A DNA stretch of 64,000 nucleotides from Paenibacillus nanensis (GTDB taxonomy: Bacteria > Bacillota > Bacilli > Paenibacillales > Paenibacillaceae). The first letter of the stretch is position 1. The number at the start of each line of letters is the position of its first letter. The notes under the pieces are model-generated. The model saw only the letters and a list, made by a program, of their open reading frames with translations. It did not search any database and was not told the origin of the DNA. The stretch lies in the NCBI RefSeq assembly GCF_003583765.1, contig NZ_QXQA01000017.1:62001-126000 (forward strand). The letters are read 5' to 3'. The translations under genes were made by a program, and so were the position numbers. Of this stretch, positions 60,044-64,000 are shown piece after piece.

Positions 60044-61513
60044 CTATTGCAATTTCAATAGGTTCGACCATCTTGTATAGGCCGCCGACCAAGCTTCCGC
60101 AGCCTCCGGCTCATAGACATCCAGCGGGAAGGAATCCCGTACAATCGACCGGGCTTCCCAAATATTTTGAATAGCGCCAAGCGCGATATACTGAACAAGC
60201 AGGTTGCCGATCGCGCTGCCTTCCACAGGACCTGCCCAGACAGGACGCCCAAGGGCGTTCGCCGTGAACTGGCAGAGCAGCTTATTGTTGATGCCGCCTC
60301 CAACCATGTGCAGTCCCTTGAAGCTTTTGCCGGAAAGCTGCTCCGTACATGCCAAAACATACTTGTATTTTAAAGCCAGGCTTTCGAGAACACAACGAAT
60401 GATTGCTCCAGGGCTCTCTGGTATCGGCTGTCCCGTGGCCCTGCAGTAATCCTGAATGCGCATCGGCATATCGCCAGGCGGCATAAAGACCGGATCGTCC
60501 GGATCGATAAAGCTTCGGAAAGCAGGCGCCTGATTCGCCTCTTCGACCAATTCCTCGAATTTATAGGAATGACCGGTCTTCTCCCAAGCTCTGCGGCATT
60601 CCTGCACGATCCATAGGCCCATAATGTTTTTAAGCAGCCGGTAGGTGCCGTCTACGCCGCCCTCGTTCGTAAAATTCATCGCAAGCGCTTCTTCCGTTAA
60701 AACCGGCTCAGCCACTTCCGTGCCAAGCAGCGACCACGTTCCGCAGCTTAAATACGCAAAATCTTTATCGACTGACGGAACGGCGGCCACCGCAGAGCCC
60801 GTGTCGTGTTCCGCCACCGCAACTACGGGGATCGAAGGAATGCCGAGCTCCTTGCACACCGATGGCTGCAGCTTGCCGACGATCGTGCCCGGCATAACGA
60901 TCTCCTTCAATAAATGATGAGGGATGCCTAACTGCTCCAGTAGCCCGTTATCCCAAGCGTTCTTGGTTGGATTATAGAATTGCGTCGTCGTGGCGTTGCT
61001 GAATTCGTTCTTCCTCTCTCCGGTCAGGAAGTAACGAAGCAAATCCGGAATCATTAGAAATGAATCCGCCTCGCGCAGAGACACGGAAGCTTCCTTCTTC
61101 AAGGCGAACAGCTGATAAAGCGTATTAAAAGGAAGAAACTGAATCCCCGTCCGCCCAAAAACCTCCGATTGCGGAACCGTCTGGAACACTTCCTCCATCA
61201 AACCTTCCGTGCGCCGGTCCCGGTAATGCACCGGATTGCCAAGCAGCTCCCCATTGGGACCGACAAGACCAAAATCGACCGCCCAGGAATCGATCGCCAT
61301 GCTCTCCGGCTTATAGCCCAGCTGATGCGCTTTGAGAAGTCCCTGCTTGATTTCATGTAATAGCCTGAGAATATCCCAGTACAGCGTCTCTCCGGCCTGT
61401 ACGGGATCATTCGGAAACCGGTGAATTTCTTCCACGGTGAGCTTTCCGTCGACAAGACGGCCAAGCAGCGCTCTGCCGCTGCTTGCCCCTAAGTCGAATG
61501 CGAGAATATTCAT
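60044..61513 (-). CDS. rhaB: Rhamnulokinase
   Basis: 489 residues, FGGY kinase family. N-terminal FDLGASSGRALLGRL and DSWAVDFGLVG; later YLSCGTWSLLGTE (phosphate-binding), VGGGINNKLLCQFTANALGRPV and GPVEGSAIGNLLVQYIALG. It phosphorylates L-rhamnulose to rhamnulose-1-phosphate. Second-to-third step of the operon order rhaEW-rhaA-rhaB; gaps of 27 and 25 bases. Confidence 0.96.
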   Translation of the reverse strand: MNILAFDLGASSGRALLGRLVDGKLTVEEIHRFPNDPVQAGETLYWDILRLLHEIKQGLLKAHQLGYKPESMAIDSWAVDFGLVGPNGELLGNPVHYRDRRTEGLMEEVFQTVPQSEVFGRTGIQFLPFNTLYQLFALKKEASVSLREADSFLMIPDLLRYFLTGERKNEFSNATTTQFYNPTKNAWDNGLLEQLGIPHHLLKEIVMPGTIVGKLQPSVCKELGIPSIPVVAVAEHDTGSAVAAVPSVDKDFAYLSCGTWSLLGTEVAEPVLTEEALAMNFTNEGGVDGTYRLLKNIMGLWIVQECRRAWEKTGHSYKFEELVEEANQAPAFRSFIDPDDPVFMPPGDMPMRIQDYCRATGQPIPESPGAIIRCVLESLALKYKYVLACTEQLSGKSFKGLHMVGGGINNKLLCQFTANALGRPVWAGPVEGSAIGNLLVQYIALGAIQNIWEARSIVRDSFPLDVYEPEAAEAWSAAYTRWSNLLKLQ

Positions 61514-61540
61514 CTATAGCACCACCTTATATCGGAGCTC

Positions 61541-62803
61541 TTACTGCCCGCGCTTCAGCAATACGTTCTTCTCGTATTCCTTTACTTCCGCCAGCCACTG
61601 CTCGCGCACCGGCACCCCGGACTTCGCGCAGTAATAATCCCATACCGCCCCGAACGGATACGTCTTAAACTCTTCGGTCAGCGCCAGTCTCGTCGTATAG
61701 TCGCCTTCCAGCTCGGCTTGCTTCAAAGCCTCGACCGGCTCCAGCATCGCGCGGAGCAGCGCCTTCTGCGTATTGCGCGTGCCGATTACCCATGCCGCGA
61801 CGCGGTTAATGCTGCCATCGAAGAAGTCGAGGCCGATATGGGTCATATCGAGCAGATCGTTACGGACGAGCTCTCTGCCGATATCGAGAAGCTCATCGTC
61901 CATGACGACGACATGGTCGCTGTCCCAGCGCATAGGACGGCTGACATGCAGCAGCAAGCCGGAAGTGAACAGCGCCAAGGCCGAGAATTTATTCGAAATC
62001 ATCTCCGTCGGATGGAAATGCCCCGCATCAAGACAGATTAGCTTATTATTTTGAATGCCGTAACCCATATAAAATTCATGAGAGCCTACAACATACGCTT
62101 CCGATCCAAGACCGAACAGCTTGCTCTCCACCGCATCGAGGTTATGCTCCGGATTCAGCTCCTCCGCGAACACTTCGTCAAGCGCTTCCTTCAGCCGGCG
62201 TCTTGGCGCCATGCGGTCGGCAGGCACATCCTTGTAGCCGTCCGGAACCCAAACGTTCGTAACGCAGGTTTGGCCAAGCTGCTCCCCGAAATACGCGCCG
62301 ATTTTGCGCGACGCCTTGCAATGGTCGATCCAGAACCGGCGGATCTCCGTATCCGAATGGCTGAGCGTAAAGCCGTCCTTCGACTTGTCATGCGAGAAGC
62401 AGGTTGGGTTAAAGTCGAGTCCCAGCCCTTGCTCCTTCGCCCAGTCCACCCATTTCTGAAAATGCTTCGGCTCGAGCTGGTCCAAATCAACCTTCTCGTC
62501 GGTGTCGGCGTAGATCGCGTGCAGATTCACTTTATGCTTGCCCGGAATCATCGAAAACGCCTTTTCCAAATCGGCCCGCAGCTCCTCCGGCGTTCTCGCG
62601 GCACCTGGGTAGTTGCCCGTTACGGAGATGCCTCCGCTTAAATCCTGATCGCGGAACAAAAAACCGCGCACGTCATCGCCTTGCCAGCAATGCATGGAGA
62701 TTTTGATCCCGGCCAGCCGCTCCAGCACCTTATCCACGTCGATGCCGTGCTGTGCATACATCTGTTTCGCTTGCTCATAGTTTTGCGCGATCTGCTGATC
62801 CAT
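61541..62803 (-). CDS. rhaA: L-rhamnose isomerase
   Basis: 420 residues, usual RhaA/RhaI size. Isomerises L-rhamnose to L-rhamnulose with Mn/Zn. Sequence blocks ISMHCWQGDDVRGF, GISVTGNYPGAARTPEELR, VNLHAIYAD, FNPTCFSHDKSKDGFTLSH and MRWDSDHVVVMDDE are diagnostic. It lies 30 bases after rhaEW. Confidence 0.97.
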   Translation of the reverse strand: MDQQIAQNYEQAKQMYAQHGIDVDKVLERLAGIKISMHCWQGDDVRGFLFRDQDLSGGISVTGNYPGAARTPEELRADLEKAFSMIPGKHKVNLHAIYADTDEKVDLDQLEPKHFQKWVDWAKEQGLGLDFNPTCFSHDKSKDGFTLSHSDTEIRRFWIDHCKASRKIGAYFGEQLGQTCVTNVWVPDGYKDVPADRMAPRRRLKEALDEVFAEELNPEHNLDAVESKLFGLGSEAYVVGSHEFYMGYGIQNNKLICLDAGHFHPTEMISNKFSALALFTSGLLLHVSRPMRWDSDHVVVMDDELLDIGRELVRNDLLDMTHIGLDFFDGSINRVAAWVIGTRNTQKALLRAMLEPVEALKQAELEGDYTTRLALTEEFKTYPFGAVWDYYCAKSGVPVREQWLAEVKEYEKNVLLKRGQ

Positions 62804-62833
62804 TCGCGAATCCCTCCTCCGTTATTTAGGCCA

Positions 62834-64000
62834 TTAGCGCGTAAACGCCGCAGGTACGCCGCCGTCAATCGTCAGCATGCAGCCTGTCGTCTTCTCTGAC
62901 TTCGAGGATGCGAAAAACGCGATGCCTTCGGCAATGTCCTTCGGATAAATGTTCACGAGCAGCGTCGTTCTCTTGCGATAATATTCTTCCAGTTGATCCG
63001 GCTCGATGCCGTATGCCGCTGCGCGTTCGTTGCGCCAGCTGCCGTTCCAGATTGCGGAGCCCTGCAAAATAGCGTCCGGCAAAATCGAATTGACGCGAAT
63101 GCCGAATTCGCCGCCTTCCGCCGCGATACAGCGAGCCAGATGAACCTCAAGCGCTTTCGCCGAGCTGTAAGCAGTCGCGTTTTTGCCCGCGTAGATCGAG
63201 TTTTTCGAGCCGACGAACACCATTGCGCCGCCGATTCCTTGTGTCTTCATCAGCTTGAACGCTTCGCGCGCGACAAGGAAGTAACCCGTTCCGAGAACGT
63301 TCATGTTCAGGTTCCATTCCTTAAGCGATGTCTCGTCGAATGGGCTTGATGTTGCAAGGCCCGCATTGTTCACGATAATATCAACGCCGCCGTAAGTAAG
63401 AGCCGCAAAGTCGTAAGCAGCCTGCACTTGCTCCTCGGAAGTCACGTCCATCTTCACAGCAGCCGCGCGACCTTCACCGTACTTCTCGTTAATTTCAGCC
63501 GCTACCTTCTCCGCGCCTTCCAGATTAAGGTCCGCAAGCACGACGTGCGCGCCTTCGCTGACGAGTCTTCTTGCCGTCTCGCTGCCGATGCCGCCGGCAC
63601 CGCCTGTAATAAATGCAATCTTGCGGGAGAACTCCGCTTCGGCAGGCGCAAGCGTCAATTTATAAAGCTCAAGAGGCCAATATTCCACATTATAGGACTC
63701 GTTCTCGCTGAGCGATACGAATTCGCCGAGCGCCGTCGCGCCGCGCATAACGGCAATCGCGCGATGATACAACGCGCCGCTGACCTGAGCCATTGCCCAG
63801 CTTTTGCCGGAATTGATCATGCCGACGCCAGGGATGAGAATAACCCGAGGCGCAGCCTCGAACATCACGTCGCCTTCATTTTTATTCCGTTCGAAGTAAG
63901 CCGCGTAATTAGCTTTAAATTGCTCAACGCCTTCTTTCACCGCTTGGATGAGCGTCTCAACCGAGCCCGATGCCGGATCCCATTCTACATATAAAGGAAC
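62834..64000 (-). CDS. rhaEW: Bifunctional rhamnulose-1-phosphate aldolase/lactaldehyde dehydrogenase (C-terminal part)
   Basis: Partial: 388 codons are inside the window and the frame stays open to the last base, so the aldolase half lies beyond. The visible part starts PLYVEWDPASGSVETL. From about residue 130 it is a short-chain dehydrogenase: IAFITGGAGGIGSETARRL (NAD loop), IIVNNAGLATSSPF, and YSSAKA as the YxxxK active site. The aldolase makes dihydroxyacetone phosphate and L-lactaldehyde; the SDR domain oxidises lactaldehyde to L-lactate in B. subtilis RhaEW. First visible gene of the operon. Confidence 0.9.
   Translation of the reverse strand, partial: VPLYVEWDPASGSVETLIQAVKEGVEQFKANYAAYFERNKNEGDVMFEAAPRVILIPGVGMINSGKSWAMAQVSGALYHRAIAVMRGATALGEFVSLSENESYNVEYWPLELYKLTLAPAEAEFSRKIAFITGGAGGIGSETARRLVSEGAHVVLADLNLEGAEKVAAEINEKYGEGRAAAVKMDVTSEEQVQAAYDFAALTYGGVDIIVNNAGLATSSPFDETSLKEWNLNMNVLGTGYFLVAREAFKLMKTQGIGGAMVFVGSKNSIYAGKNATAYSSAKALEVHLARCIAAEGGEFGIRVNSILPDAILQGSAIWNGSWRNERAAAYGIEPDQLEEYYRKRTTLLVNIYPKDIAEGIAFFASSKSEKTTGCMLTIDGGVPAAFTR

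Noticed and set aside
1..64000. CRISPR arrays, tRNA/rRNA genes, insertion sequences and prophage
   Set aside because: I saw no regularly spaced repeats, cloverleaf-like or rRNA-like sequence, transposase or phage genes anywhere in the window.

Overview
The window looks like the chromosome of a spore-forming Firmicute of the family Paenibacillaceae (Paenibacillus/Cohnella type). Base composition is roughly balanced, start sites have strong GGAGG-type ribosome binding sites, and some starts are GTG or TTG. The gene content is core Bacillales: rpsD next to a GAF-GGDEF cyclase, floT/yuaF, acsA-acuA-acuC-ccpA, speA, aroK, a YneT-like protein and a SwrC-like pump. The taxonomic call is inferred from gene content and remembered protein similarity. 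I see no tRNA, rRNA, CRISPR array, insertion sequence, integrase or prophage gene, so this is stable chromosomal backbone with two sugar-use loci on the right.

Layout. 1-4.1 kb: partial M29 aminopeptidase, a lipoprotein, a diguanylate cyclase and rpsD with its own promoter and leader. 4.1-9.6 kb: flotillin pair floT-yuaF, and a class A PBP with two FN3 domains. 9.6-15.3 kb: acetate and catabolite-control block, with acsA diverging from acuA-acuC, then mtnN and ccpA. A good cre site lies just downstream of the acsA -10. 15.4-20.7 kb: zinc-ribbon protein, VanZ-like protein, PfpI-family protein and a PTS operon (EIICBA then ptsI, no ptsH) with tandem cre-like sites. 20.8-27.5 kb: Q/N-rich protein, a CoA-binding protein, divergent EPSP synthase, aroK, gnd and a DUF1054 protein. 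27.5-34.8 kb: orphan RND pump, GNAT, MFS transporter, speA and a DUF1885-like protein. 34.8-43.2 kb: many small proteins, an MBL-fold hydrolase, a LysE-type exporter, a phosphotransferase and an ECF sigma/anti-sigma-like pair with a recognisable ECF promoter. 43.3-45.4 kb: a 690-residue protein with a C-terminal methyltransferase.

45.4-55.9 kb is the most distinctive locus. A YtfQRT-YjfF-type furanose-sugar ABC transporter (ytfQ-ytfR-ytfT-yjfF plus a second ytfQ) is transcribed leftwards. Diverging from it is a tightly overlapping rightward operon of a YesM-type kinase, a YesN-type AraC response regulator and a third, different sugar-binding lipoprotein. The simplest reading is a binding-protein-dependent sensor controlling the transporter.

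56.2-64 kb: one unbroken leftward operon, rhaEW-rhaA-rhaB-deoR-type regulator-lutA-lutB-lutC. It would carry L-rhamnose to dihydroxyacetone phosphate and L-lactaldehyde, then lactate, then pyruvate. It ends in a clear terminator. Its promoter and the 5' end of rhaEW lie beyond the window.

No stretch over 300 bases is unexplained. The longest gap between genes, 3097-3457, holds the rpsD promoter and leader.
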